From JB111 sp052093225 (GTDB taxonomy: Bacteria; Actinomycetota; Actinomycetes; Actinomycetales; Actinomycetaceae): 64,000 bases of DNA. The stretch spans positions 4,937-68,936 of the forward strand of contig JBQDDG010000014.1 of the NCBI GenBank assembly GCA_052093225.1, in the 5' to 3' direction. Below are positions 7,882-16,146 of this stretch, in pieces. Numbering within the stretch: the stretch's first letter is position 1; every line of letters starts with the position of its first letter. The position numbers and the translations under genes are program-made. The notes beneath the pieces are model-generated. The model was not told where the DNA came from and did not search any database. It saw nothing but the letters and a program-made list of their open reading frames with translations.

Positions 7882-9147
7882 ATGACGACGACGAACCCGC
7901 CCACGACGGACCTCGAGTCCGGTGTCCGCAGCTACTCGCGCAGCTGGCCGACCACCTTCACCACCGCGGTCGGCTCCACGATGACCGCTGAGGACGGCAC
8001 CGAGTACCTCGACTTCTTCGCCGGCGCCGGCGCCCTCAACTACGGGCACAACAACCGCACGCTGAAGAAGGTCGTCCTCGACCACCTCGGCTCGGACAAG
8101 ATCGTCCACGGGCTCGACATGTTCACCGACGTGCGTCGCGACTTCATCGAGACCTTCCAGTCGCAGATCCTCGAGCCGCGCGGCCTCGACCACCGTCTCG
8201 TCTTCCCCGGCCCCGGCGGCGCCAACGCCGTCGAGGCGGCGCTCAAGCTCGCCCGCAAGGTCACCGGGCGCGAGTCGGTCATCAACTTCACCAACGGCTT
8301 CCACGGGATGACGCTCGGCGCGCTCTCCGTCACCGGCAACTCGATGAAGCGCGGCGGCGCGGGCATCCCGCTCGTCCACGCCACCCCGATGCCGTACGAC
8401 GACTACTTCGACGACGAGTACCCGAGCTTCCTGTACTTCGAGCGCCTGCTCCAGGACCTCGGCAGCGGCCTCAACGAGCCCGCCGCCGTCATCGTCGAGA
8501 GCATCCAGGGCGAGGGCGGCATGAACGCCGCGCGCGCCGACTGGCTGCGCAAGCTCTCGGACCTGTGCAAGGAGCACGGCATCCTGCTCATCCTCGACGA
8601 CATCCAGATGGGTTGTGGCCGTACCGGCGCCTTCTTCAGCTTCGAGGAGGCCGGCATCGTGCCGGACATCATCACGCTGTCGAAGTCCATCAGCGGCTAC
8701 GGCCTGCCGATGGCGCTCACGCTCATCCGCCCCGAGCTCGACATCTGGGAGCCCGGCGAGCACAACGGCACGTTCCGTGGCATCGGCCCGGCCTTCGCCA
8801 CGGCCACCGAGGCCATCAAGACCTACTGGAGCGACGACGCGCTCGAGAAGTCGACGCTGGCCAAGGGCAGCTACGCCGAGAGCCGCCTCAACCAGATCGC
8901 GGCGAAGCACCCGGACGCCGGCCTCACGGCCAAGGGCCGCGGCCTCGCCCGGGGCCTCCAGTTCGAGCAGTCCGAGAAGGCCGGCGAGGCCTGCGCCGTG
9001 GCCTTCGACAACGGGCTCCTCGTCGAGACCTCCGGCCCGACCAGCGAGGTCATCAAGCTGCTGCCGGCCCTCACCATCACGGACGAGGAGCTCGCGCGCG
9101 GGCTCGACATCCTCGAGGCCGCGGTCGACTCCGTCCTCGCCAACTGA
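7882..9147 (+). CDS. ectB: Diaminobutyrate-2-oxoglutarate transaminase
   Basis: 421-residue class III PLP aminotransferase that makes L-2,4-diaminobutyrate from aspartate semialdehyde with glutamate as donor. PGPGGANAVEAALKLARK, FTNGFHGMTLGALS, the LILDDIQMGCGRTG segment and SKSISGYGLP (PLP lysine in LSKS) are EctB hallmarks. The start at 7882 follows CAGGAG 7 nt upstream; an in-frame ATG at 7831 lacks a ribosome site. It commits aspartate semialdehyde to ectoine. Confidence 0.96.
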   Translation: MTTTNPPTTDLESGVRSYSRSWPTTFTTAVGSTMTAEDGTEYLDFFAGAGALNYGHNNRTLKKVVLDHLGSDKIVHGLDMFTDVRRDFIETFQSQILEPRGLDHRLVFPGPGGANAVEAALKLARKVTGRESVINFTNGFHGMTLGALSVTGNSMKRGGAGIPLVHATPMPYDDYFDDEYPSFLYFERLLQDLGSGLNEPAAVIVESIQGEGGMNAARADWLRKLSDLCKEHGILLILDDIQMGCGRTGAFFSFEEAGIVPDIITLSKSISGYGLPMALTLIRPELDIWEPGEHNGTFRGIGPAFATATEAIKTYWSDDALEKSTLAKGSYAESRLNQIAAKHPDAGLTAKGRGLARGLQFEQSEKAGEACAVAFDNGLLVETSGPTSEVIKLLPALTITDEELARGLDILEAAVDSVLAN

Positions 9148-9215
9148 CCCACCTGGGCACCCGCCGCCGTCCCGGCGGGTGCCCGGCCACCCGACACCCA
9201 GACCCGGAGGTACCC

Positions 9216-9611
9216 ATGCTTGTCCGTACGCTCGACGAGATCACCGACACCGACGCCGACATCAAGACCCCGAACTGGCGCAGCAAGCGCATCATCCTCG
9301 CCAAGGAGGGCGTCGGCTTCTCCGTGCACGAGACCACGCTCTACGCCGGCACGGTCAACGAGTTCTGGTACGCCAACCACATCGAGGCCGTCTTCATCAC
9401 CTCGGGCGAGGGCGAGATCGAGGACATCGCCACGGGTGAGGTCCACCAGCTCGCCCCGGGCTCGCTGTACCTGCTCAACGACCACGACAAGCACATCGTG
9501 CGGCCGCGCACCGAGATGAAGACCGTGTGCGTGTTCAACCCGCCGGTCACCGGCCGTGAGGTCCACGACGAGAACGGCGTGTACCCGCTCGTCGTCGAGG
9601 ACGCGAGCTGA
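9216..9611 (+). CDS. ectC: L-ectoine synthase
   Basis: 131-residue cupin enzyme that closes N-gamma-acetyl-diaminobutyrate to ectoine. The MLVRTLDEI start, ETTLYAGTVNEFWYANHIEAV and LAPGSLYLLNDHDKHIVR match EctC over its whole length. CGGAGG lies 6 nt before the ATG. It completes ectABC. No ectD hydroxylase follows; the operon ends at the hairpin 9637-9667, so this locus makes ectoine but not hydroxyectoine. Confidence 0.96.
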   Translation: MLVRTLDEITDTDADIKTPNWRSKRIILAKEGVGFSVHETTLYAGTVNEFWYANHIEAVFITSGEGEIEDIATGEVHQLAPGSLYLLNDHDKHIVRPRTEMKTVCVFNPPVTGREVHDENGVYPLVVEDAS

Positions 9612-9636
9612 CCGCTCCGCCCCGCTGAACGCCCGG

Positions 9637-9667
9637 ACGCCGGGTCTGCCACGAGCAGGCCCGGCGT
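9637..9667 (+). terminator. Terminator of ectABC
   Basis: Thirteen-base-pair stem (9637-9649 with 9655-9667, one G-U pair) with a CACGA loop, 26 bases after the ectC stop. Confidence 0.75.
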
Positions 9668-9757
9668 TCGTGCGTCCAGGCACGGGTACCGACGGCGGTG
9701 CCGCGGCCAACGACGGACCCGGGGCCGACGGCAGACCCGCGACCGCCTGCGCGCCGC

Positions 9758-10186
9758 CTACCCGTCCTCGGCGGCCGGCGTGGTCATGCCGTTCCGGCGG
9801 GTCTTCGCCGTCGCCCGCGCGGCCGGCTGATCCGCCTCCTCCGCGGGGGCGAGGTCGAACCGTTCCCACATCGACCTCGGCACGAGGTCGAGGTAGCGGT
9901 CGCGGTTCTCGTCGATGACCGTGCGGACGTACGGGCAGTACGGCAGCACCCGCAGGTCCCGGGCGCGGATGTCCGCGAGCGCCCCGTCGACCAGCAGCCG
10001 GGCCAGCCCGGGCACCGACCGGTCGGGGTCCACCTCGGTATGGCGCAGCGAGACCATGTGCTCGCGCCGGTGGTAGTCGATGCGGCCCAGCGGCACGTGG
10101 CCGGCGATCTCCGCGACGTAGCGCTCACGCTCCGCGTCGTCGCGGACCGTCGGGACCTGGCCGGAGACCAGGACGTGTTCCTTCAT
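9758..10186 (-). CDS. Small GNAT acetyltransferase (YjdJ/PF14542-type)
   Basis: 142 residues. The short Gcn5-like fold of the YjdJ type is recognisable: GRIDYHRREHMVSLRHTEVDP, then VPGLARLLVDGALADIRARD and VLPYCPYVRTVID. The C-terminal 40 residues are a charged extension. GAGGAGG lies 7 nt before the ATG at 10186. It is the last of four same-strand genes (pirin, CMD, GNAT, GNAT) and paralogous to the next gene upstream. The substrate is unknown. Confidence 0.8.
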   Translation of the reverse strand: MKEHVLVSGQVPTVRDDAERERYVAEIAGHVPLGRIDYHRREHMVSLRHTEVDPDRSVPGLARLLVDGALADIRARDLRVLPYCPYVRTVIDENRDRYLDLVPRSMWERFDLAPAEEADQPAARATAKTRRNGMTTPAAEDG

Positions 10187-10250
10187 GGTCGACCTCCTCG
10201 TCGCGTGTACGCAGAGTATCGGGCATCGCGCGTCGGCCGCGAGGGCCGCC

Positions 10251-10589
10251 CTAGCCGAGGTCGTACTCGGCGCGCCGGTCCTCGGGCACGAGATCGAGGT
10301 ACTCGGCCCGGTTGCGGTCGATGATCCGCCGTACGTAGCCGCAGGTGGGGAGCACCCCGGCGCCGCGCGAGCGGAGGTCGGCGAGCACCTCGTCGACGAG
10401 CCTGCGGGCGAGGCCCGGGACGGAGCGTTCCTCGTCGATCTCCGTGTGGGTGAGCTCCACGTCGCTGCCGTGGACGTCGTAGTCGATCCGGCCGAGCACG
10501 TCACCCCCGGCCTCGATGACGTACCGGCTGTTCCCGGCGTCGTTGCGGATCGTGGGGACCTCCCCGTCCACCAGCACCTCGTCGCTCAT
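10251..10589 (-). CDS. Small GNAT acetyltransferase (YjdJ/PF14542-type), paralogue
   Basis: 112 residues, same domain as the neighbour at 9758-10186: GRIDYDVHGSDVELTHTEID, VPGLARRLVDEVLADLRSRG and VLPTCGYVRRIIDRN. The pair probably arose by tandem duplication. Its start overlaps the stop of the upstream CMD gene by four bases, so the genes are translationally coupled. Confidence 0.8.
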   Translation of the reverse strand: MSDEVLVDGEVPTIRNDAGNSRYVIEAGGDVLGRIDYDVHGSDVELTHTEIDEERSVPGLARRLVDEVLADLRSRGAGVLPTCGYVRRIIDRNRAEYLDLVPEDRRAEYDLG

Positions 10590-11158
10590 CGCTCGCTCCC
10601 GTCGTCGCTCGTCGTGTGGTCGCTCGTCGTGTGGTCTGTCGTCGTGCGGTCACCGGTCGTGCCACCGACTGCGGCGCCCTCGCCCCTCGGTGGCAGCGCG
10701 TCGTGCCCGGACATGATCGAGATCCGGTTGAACGCGCCGATGGAGATCGCCACCCAGACGACCGCCGCGACCTGCTCGTCGCTCAGCCCGCCGCGTCGGC
10801 CGGCACCTCCGGCAGCGGCGAGGGCGGCGCCGTGCGGGAGGTTCGTCGTCAGCTCGGCGATCTCGAGGGCCGCGCGCTCGACGTCCGTGAACACCGAGGC
10901 CTCCCGCCACGTGGGGAGCAGGTCGAGCCGGTGCTGGGTGACGCCCGCCCGGCGGGCCGCCGGGACGTGCACGCTCAGGCAGCGCGCGCAGCCGTTGATC
11001 TGGGAGACCCGTACGTCGACGAGCTCGACGACGTCGCGGCCGATCCCGGCCGACTCGGCCGCGTCCGTCGCGGCCTTGGCCATGCCGACCGCCGCGCGGT
11101 AGGCGGCCCGGTGGGCCACGGTGATGTCGACGGCCGCGGGGACCTCGGGCGGGCGCAT
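10586..11158 (-). CDS. Carboxymuconolactone decarboxylase/AhpD-family protein
   Basis: 190 residues. The CMD core includes the redox motif CARC within INGCARCLSVHVPAARRAG and the following His, as in AhpD-like peroxidase partners. The C-terminus is a low-complexity tail of Thr/Asp/His repeats (TTDHTTSDHTTSDD) encoded by a short tandem repeat. The start at 11158 overlaps the pirin stop (TGATG), which excludes the longer open frame. Likely a hydroperoxide/redox protein; it shares an operon with pirin. Confidence 0.8.
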   Translation of the reverse strand: MRPPEVPAAVDITVAHRAAYRAAVGMAKAATDAAESAGIGRDVVELVDVRVSQINGCARCLSVHVPAARRAGVTQHRLDLLPTWREASVFTDVERAALEIAELTTNLPHGAALAAAGGAGRRGGLSDEQVAAVVWVAISIGAFNRISIMSGHDALPPRGEGAAVGGTTGDRTTTDHTTSDHTTSDDGSER

Positions 11159-12186
11159 CAGCGAGCCCTCCCGGACGGCGCGTTCGGGTTCGTCCGCGGC
11201 CGCAGGCGCACGTGCGGCAGGTCGGGCGCGGGCAGCCAGGCCCGCTCCCCCACGTACCCGTCCACGCGGCCGAACCGCTCGCTGCCCGCGTACCCGCCCG
11301 GGCCCGCACCCCCGGCGTTCCACTCCTCGCGGGCGGCCACGACCTCCTCGTGCGTGGCCCCGATGAAGTTCCACCACATGACGATCTCCTCGCGGAACGG
11401 CTCACCGCCGAGCAGGATCACGCGCGCCGGGGAGGTCCCGGCGTTGCTGATCCGCAGCGGGTCGCCGGTCGGCGGGCGGAACGCGAGCTCGGCGCGCTCG
11501 ATCGGCACGTCGTCGACCTCGACGTCCCCGGCGTCCAGCAGCACCCCGTGCTCGAAGTCCGCGCGCACGTCCAGGTCCACCGCGCCACCGGGCGCGACCG
11601 TCAGCTCGGCGCCCAGGAGTGCCGTGGAGGTCCGAACAGGGGAGGCCTCGCCGAGGAGCTCGCCGATGAACACCGACGCCGTCCCCGCGCCGCCGGGCAG
11701 GTCGACCGGCTCGGGCACGTGGTGCTGGAAGTCGCGCGGCCCCCCGCGGGACCCGCGCGGGAGCACGAGCCACAGCTGGACGCCGTGCAGGACCGTGGTG
11801 CCCGGCGTCGAGACCTCCGAGTGGCAGATGCCGGCGCCCGAGGACATGAGGTTGAGCTCGCCCGGTCGCACGACCGCGTGCACGCCCGCGGAGTCGCGGT
11901 GCTCGATCTCGCCGGTGAAGAGCCAGCTCACCGTCTGCAGGCCGGTGTGGGGGTGGGGGGCGACGTCCATGCCACCGGTGAGGTCGACGTCGTCGGGCCC
12001 GTAGTGGTCGACGAAGCACCACGCGCCGACGAAGGACCGCGCCCTGCTCGGCAGCGTGCGCCGCACGGGCATCGCCCGGGGACCGCCCAGCGGCACCACG
12101 CGCGAGGTGACGACCTCGATGCCCGGTGGGTCGGCGTCGGGGCAGGAGAGCACCATCTCCGCCGGCCTCGTCTCCAGGTTGCTCAT
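11158..12186 (-). CDS. Pirin-family bicupin protein
   Basis: 342 residues; N-terminal pirin cupin with the metal-binding set HPHTGLQTV (His pair), a later EHRDSAG and HSEVSTPG, and a C-terminal cupin domain. Bacterial pirins bind Fe and act as quercetinase-like or redox-responsive regulators. A GAGAGG site 6 nt before the ATG supports the start. First gene of the four-gene unit ending at 9758. Confidence 0.9.
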   Translation of the reverse strand: MSNLETRPAEMVLSCPDADPPGIEVVTSRVVPLGGPRAMPVRRTLPSRARSFVGAWCFVDHYGPDDVDLTGGMDVAPHPHTGLQTVSWLFTGEIEHRDSAGVHAVVRPGELNLMSSGAGICHSEVSTPGTTVLHGVQLWLVLPRGSRGGPRDFQHHVPEPVDLPGGAGTASVFIGELLGEASPVRTSTALLGAELTVAPGGAVDLDVRADFEHGVLLDAGDVEVDDVPIERAELAFRPPTGDPLRISNAGTSPARVILLGGEPFREEIVMWWNFIGATHEEVVAAREEWNAGGAGPGGYAGSERFGRVDGYVGERAWLPAPDLPHVRLRPRTNPNAPSGRAR

Positions 12187-12380
12187 GGCCCACCTCTCCT
12201 CGATGCCCGACGCCGGTACTCGCCGTCGGGTCCCGTCACCATCGTGCGTGGTCGGGTCGGGCGCGGCAACACCGCCTGCCAGGGTTCGCGTGCGGCGCCC
12301 GGCGAGCGCTGCGGGAAGCCGCGCGGGCGCCGAGCCGTGCGGCGGGGGCAGGCCGGGCCACGCGGGGGTGCAGGCCGGGC

Positions 12381-12440
12381 CGCGCGTCAGGCGCCAGGAC
12401 GGGCGTCAGGCGTTCAGTCCGGGCGTCAGACGTTCAGGCC
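12381..12440. repeat. 20-bp degenerate tandem repeat (3 copies) over a gene end
   Basis: Units at 12381, 12401 and 12421; the last two differ at three positions. The unit at 12421 holds the TGA stop of the GNAT gene, and the outer copies repeat that stop. Confidence 0.7.
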
Positions 12441-13057
12441 GGACGCTCGATCGCGAAGAGCTCGGACTCCGTGTCGTAGAAGTCGGTGGTCCGGCCCTGC
12501 GCGCGCATGCCGATCCGCTGTGCGACCGCCTGCGAGGCCGCGTTGTCCGGGTGCGTGACCGCGAGGACGCGGCCCAGGCCGCCCGCCCACGCATGATCGA
12601 GGACGGCGCGCGCCGCCTCGCTCGCGTAGCCCCTGCCCCAGTGGTCCGGGTGCAGGTGCCAGCCGATCTCGAGGTGGCCCGACGGCGGTCGCGACCCTTC
12701 CGTGGAGCTTGCCGGCAGGTCGACGAGCAGCACGGCTCCAACGGGTCGCTCCTCGACCGTGATCGCCCAGATGCCTCGGGGTGCGCCGCCGGCCATCCGG
12801 ACCCGCCAGCGCGCGAGGCGGCCGTGCGCCGCCTCCTCCGTGGTGATCTCCGTGCCCGGGCCGCCCGACCAGCGCGCCACCTCGCTGCGCGAGTAGATGT
12901 CGCGCACGAACGGCGCGTCCGCGGGCCCCCAGGGGCGCAGCACGAGGCGGGCGGTGGTGAGTACGGGGACGGCGGACGTGTCGTGGCGCTGCGTCGGCGT
13001 GGGCGTGGGCGTCGTGGTCGGCGGCGGCGTCGGCCCGGGGTCGTGCCGGCTCGTCAT
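12434..13057 (-). CDS. GNAT acetyltransferase (RimJ/RimL type)
   Basis: 207 residues: a Pro/Thr-rich N-terminal 25 residues, then the RimJ-like domain TARLVLRPWGPADAPFVRDI, HLEIGWHLHPDHWGRGYASEA (acetyl-CoA loop) and VTHPDNAASQAVAQRIGM. The family acetylates protein N-termini or small amines. The ATG at 13057 has TACGCT (13064-13069) 6 nt upstream, a leaderless start; the much longer open frame reads antisense to the next gene. Confidence 0.88.
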   Translation of the reverse strand: MTSRHDPGPTPPPTTTPTPTPTQRHDTSAVPVLTTARLVLRPWGPADAPFVRDIYSRSEVARWSGGPGTEITTEEAAHGRLARWRVRMAGGAPRGIWAITVEERPVGAVLLVDLPASSTEGSRPPSGHLEIGWHLHPDHWGRGYASEAARAVLDHAWAGGLGRVLAVTHPDNAASQAVAQRIGMRAQGRTTDFYDTESELFAIERPA

Positions 13058-13129
13058 CGCACCAGCGTACGGAGGCCGTCCACCGGGATCGGGGTCCGTG
13101 CCGGGCGCCGCGCCACGTAGGCTCGGGGC

Positions 13130-13744
13130 ATGCCAACCGATCCGACGGCGGACGGCCTTGCTCGTCGGGCGTCGGGCCGGCCGGACTGGGCCACGATCCC
13201 CAACGTCGTCACCCTGCTCCGCTTCCTCCTGCTCGGCCCCGCCTGCTGGGTCATCGTCGACGATCCCGAGGGAAGCTGGGTACCGCCGGTGCTCGTCGGC
13301 GTGTGGGCCGTCACGGACTGGGTCGACGGTCTCCTCGCCCGGGCCCTGAACCAGCAGTCCCGCACCGGCGAGATCCTCGACCCCCTGGCCGACCGCATCG
13401 GCATCTCGCTCGTCGTCATCTCCCTCGGCGTCGCGGGCGCGCTCAGCTGGGTGCCCGTCGCGATCATCGTCCTCGTGGACGTGCTCGTGCTCCTCCTCGC
13501 CGGCCGGGCCGCGCAGCAGGGCCGTATGCGCGTGACGTACGTGGGCAAGGTACGGACCGCGCTGCTGTTCCTCGCGATCTGCGCGATCGTCCTCGGCATC
13601 TCCGTCTGGCCCGAGATCCACGGTCCCGGCCGCGTGCTCCTGTGGGTCGGCGCGGCGCTCCACATCTACTCCGCGACCCTCTACATCCGCGCCGCACGCC
13701 TCGGGACCGGCCCGGCCGTGCGCGAGCGCCCGCAGTCCGACTGA
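13130..13744 (+). CDS. CDP-alcohol phosphatidyltransferase family protein
   Basis: 204 residues, about five to six membrane helices. The complete family signature is present in order: DGLLAR, then G-E-I-L-D and LAD (DGxxAR-x8-GxxxD-xxxD form), giving the Mg-binding aspartates. It transfers a phosphatidyl group from CDP-diacylglycerol to an alcohol (phosphatidylglycerophosphate or phosphatidylinositol-type lipid). Start: TAGGCT (13118-13123) is 6 nt before the ATG. The exact acceptor is not determinable. Confidence 0.88.
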   Translation: MPTDPTADGLARRASGRPDWATIPNVVTLLRFLLLGPACWVIVDDPEGSWVPPVLVGVWAVTDWVDGLLARALNQQSRTGEILDPLADRIGISLVVISLGVAGALSWVPVAIIVLVDVLVLLLAGRAAQQGRMRVTYVGKVRTALLFLAICAIVLGISVWPEIHGPGRVLLWVGAALHIYSATLYIRAARLGTGPAVRERPQSD

Positions 13745-13872
13745 CACCGCCCGAGCTCCTGCCCGGCGGGCACGCGCCGGGAGCGCGGGAACACCGCTCT
13801 TCGGACCGGCCACCCAGGCACCTGGCACTCAGGACGGCCGAACGGACCGTCCGGACCTGGGAGACTTCGTCC

Positions 13873-14601
13873 ATGGCGAGGTCCACGGAGCGGCGCACGG
13901 CGCGCACGCTGCCCCATCCGTTCACGACGGCTCTGCGGCAGCTCTTCGCCGCCCTCGTCGTCGCCGTTCTGCTCGCCGTGCTCCTCATCGCCGGCATCTC
14001 CATGGCGCTGCGGCGAAGCTTCGCCATCGACCTCGGTGACCTGCCGGACGTCGCGCTGTGGGTGGGCCTCGGCGTCGGCGGGCTCGTGCTGGTCGCCGCG
14101 TCCGTGGGGATCGCACGGTCGACCCGCCTGCACCTCTACCTCCGTCGCGCCGCGCGGCCGCCGCGCAACCCCGCGGCGCCCCGGCAGCCCGTGGACCGCA
14201 TGACCGAGCGGCTGCTCACGGACATCGACCACTCGGACCTCGGCCTGCGGGACCTCCGTTTCCGGATGGTGGCGGTGGACCGGGGTGCGTTCGCGGTCGC
14301 CTACATGACGCCCGAGTACCACATCGACCGCACACCGACGATCGCGCCCCTGCGGCTCGGGGACCCGGCGCGGGCCGCGCTCGGCACGGTGGGGTGGCTC
14401 GAGCCCGAGCGCCGCACGATCGGCTCCGAGGGCGAGTGGCAGTACCGGGGCAAGGAGTACACGGGCATCGGCGCCGACCTCGCCGACAACCCCGGGATCC
14501 CGCTCGACGCCGGCAAGATCGCCGTGCTGCTGACGAGCGGGGACGAGTCGCTGGCCGCCCCGGTGCGCGAGCTCGTCACGCGGGCGCGCGCGCTGGCCTG
14601 A
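13873..14601 (+). CDS. Two-helix membrane protein of unknown function
   Basis: 242 residues. Two N-terminal transmembrane helices (about 23-42 and 55-78), then a soluble cytoplasmic domain without a motif I recognise. The start at 13873 (ATG, MARSTERRTART) gives a basic N-terminus before helix 1; the ribosome site is weak. A scaffold gap begins 30 bases after its stop. Confidence 0.6.
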   Translation: MARSTERRTARTLPHPFTTALRQLFAALVVAVLLAVLLIAGISMALRRSFAIDLGDLPDVALWVGLGVGGLVLVAASVGIARSTRLHLYLRRAARPPRNPAAPRQPVDRMTERLLTDIDHSDLGLRDLRFRMVAVDRGAFAVAYMTPEYHIDRTPTIAPLRLGDPARAALGTVGWLEPERRTIGSEGEWQYRGKEYTGIGADLADNPGIPLDAGKIAVLLTSGDESLAAPVRELVTRARALA

Positions 14602-14631
14602 GGGGCCTCAGCCGCGGCCGGTGACCACCGG

Positions 14632-14731
14632 NNNNNNNNNNNNNNNNNNNNNNNNNNNNNNNNNNNNNNNNNNNNNNNNNNNNNNNNNNNNNNNNNNNNN
14701 NNNNNNNNNNNNNNNNNNNNNNNNNNNNNNN
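14632..14731. other. Scaffold gap (100 N)
   Basis: Run of 100 N. The flanks do not share sequence, so a true gap of unknown size remains possible. Confidence 0.99.
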
Positions 14732-14734
14732 CTC

Positions 14735-14917
14735 TCAGCAGCCGTCGGGGCCGCAGGCCGGGGCGTCGGTGAGGTCGACCCCGGGGAGCACGAGACCGCC
14801 GGGCACGAGCGGTGTGAGCGGTGCTGGACTGCCCGCGGCAAGGGTGCGCTCCTCCGCCGCGCCGTCCAGGTCCGGGACGGCGCCGGGGCCGGCGGCGTCG
14901 GCGTCCACCGGGCTCAC
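14735..14917 (-). CDS. Small protein with C-terminal Cys pair (CGPDGC)
   Basis: 60 residues from a GTG that overlaps the TGA of the DsbA-like gene (GTGA), so it is translationally coupled. The protein is Pro/Ala/Gly-rich without a signal peptide and ends exactly in ACGPDGC, a C-x4-C pair at the terminus. Placement behind a thiol oxidoreductase suggests a redox partner, substrate or metal-binding peptide. No family recognised; it begins four bases from a scaffold gap. Confidence 0.5.
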   Translation of the reverse strand: MSPVDADAAGPGAVPDLDGAAEERTLAAGSPAPLTPLVPGGLVLPGVDLTDAPACGPDGC

Positions 14918-15627
14918 CGGGCAGCCTCCGTGGCCGGGTCGCTCCCCGCCCCCGGCTCCTCGCCGCGCTCGGCGGCGACCTGCGCGAGCACCTGGGCGAA
15001 GGCGTCCTTCTCCTGGGCACCCGAGACGCCGTACTTGCCGTCGAGCACGAAGAACGGCACGCCCTGGATGCCGTACGCGCGGGCCTGCGCGATGTCGGCC
15101 TGCACCTCGTCCGACCGCGCGTCGTTGCGCAGCTCGTCGGTGACCGCCGCGGCGTCGAGGCCGACCTCCGCGGCGAGCGAGGCGAGGACCTCGACGTCGG
15201 AGAGGTTCTTCCCCTCGACGAAGTAGGCCTTGAGGAGGCGCTCCTTCATCTCGGCCTGGAGGCCGTGGCTCTTCGCGTGGTGGATGACCTGGTGCGCCCG
15301 CAGGGTGTTGACGTGCACCACCGAGTCGAAGTCGTACTCGAGCCCGACCCCCGCCGCGATCTGGGTGACGCGCTCGAGCATCTGCTCGACCTGGTCGGTC
15401 CCCATGCCCTTGCGCTCGGCGAGGAACTCCGTCGTGGAGCCGGCCAAGTCGACCGGCGTGTCCGGGGAGAGCTCGAACGAGTGGTAGGTGACCTCGACGT
15501 CGGGGGCGTCCGGGTGCTGCTCGCGGAACTGCGTGAGGCCGGCCTCGAACTTCCTCTTGCCGATGTAGCACCAGGGGCAGGCGATGTCGGACCAGATGTC
15601 GACGGCGATGGGGGACGTGGCGTTCAC
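14914..15627 (-). CDS. DsbA-family oxidoreductase (FrnE-like)
   Basis: 237 residues, thioredoxin fold with the redox motif CPWC (IWSDIACPWCYIGKRKF, about residues 14-17), a helical insertion, the FVEGKNLSD segment and the cis-Pro region IQGVPFFVLDGKYGVSGAQ. The FrnE-like cytosolic branch lacks a signal peptide, as here. GTG start at 15627 with GAGGAG 6 nt upstream; the longer frame adds non-homologous residues. Coupled to a small Cys-tailed protein. Confidence 0.88.
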   Translation of the reverse strand: MNATSPIAVDIWSDIACPWCYIGKRKFEAGLTQFREQHPDAPDVEVTYHSFELSPDTPVDLAGSTTEFLAERKGMGTDQVEQMLERVTQIAAGVGLEYDFDSVVHVNTLRAHQVIHHAKSHGLQAEMKERLLKAYFVEGKNLSDVEVLASLAAEVGLDAAAVTDELRNDARSDEVQADIAQARAYGIQGVPFFVLDGKYGVSGAQEKDAFAQVLAQVAAERGEEPGAGSDPATEAAR

Positions 15628-15693
15628 GGGCGCTCCTCGGGACGGGGGTTCTCCCCCGGTCAAGGCGCGAGCTCCCCGGGACATTCCCTCCGG

Positions 15694-15930
15694 TCAGCCC
15701 AGGCCGACGGCGAGGCCGATCGCGGCAGCGAGGCCGGTGACGATCGCGCCCAGGGCGACGGTGCGGTCGCGGCCGGTCGCGGCGCCGTCGTAGTCGGCGA
15801 GGTCGAGGACGGCCAGGCGGCCCGGCGTGATGCTGTGCCGGCTCATGCGGGCCTCCATCTCGCTCGGCGAGGCCGGGGTGCGGGGGGCGTCGTCACGGCT
15901 GGGGACGGTGCGCTCGATGGTCGTGCTCAT
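15694..15930 (-). CDS. Small single-helix membrane protein
   Basis: 78 residues: a hydrophilic N-terminus and one C-terminal transmembrane helix (VALGAIVTGLAAAIGLAVGLG) ending at the last residue, a tail-anchored topology. AGAAGAGA lies 6 nt before the ATG at 15930. Divergent from the MarR gene with 216 bases between, so it is a possible target of that regulator. No family recognised. Confidence 0.6.
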   Translation of the reverse strand: MSTTIERTVPSRDDAPRTPASPSEMEARMSRHSITPGRLAVLDLADYDGAATGRDRTVALGAIVTGLAAAIGLAVGLG

Positions 15931-16082
15931 GATGGTTCTCTTCTCTCGGCGCAGGCGCGCCGTGGTCACGCTGCGCGAGGCGCGCAGTCCTGCTCGGGGG
16001 TGGGCCCTCGGCGCGGCGGTGACCTGGTCGTCCGCGGACGTGGAACGAGCTCTGGCCCCGCTCCACGTCGAACGCTTCAACA

Positions 16083-16120
16083 TCAAACAGTTTATCCCGC
16101 GGCGCTCCGATCGTCAAACA
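16083..16120. promoter_or_regulatory. TCAAACA direct repeats, possible MarR operator
   Basis: TCAAACA at 16083-16089 and 16114-16120, 31 bp apart (three helical turns), the first within the dyad AAAC-A-GTTT. They lie between the divergent small membrane protein and MarR genes, just upstream of the leaderless MarR promoter TATCCT. Confidence 0.4.
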
Positions 16121-16146
16121 TTTCAGCCTTGAACTATCCTTGGTGG

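Noticed and set aside
13058..13828. N-terminal extension of the GNAT gene to 464 residues
   Set aside because: Overlaps the CDP-alcohol phosphatidyltransferase gene in antisense; the leaderless promoter at 13064-13069 places the start at 13057.
14821..16146. Long plus-strand frame ahead of MarR
   Set aside because: Antisense to DsbA and the small membrane protein; conserved MarR sequence begins only at 16147.
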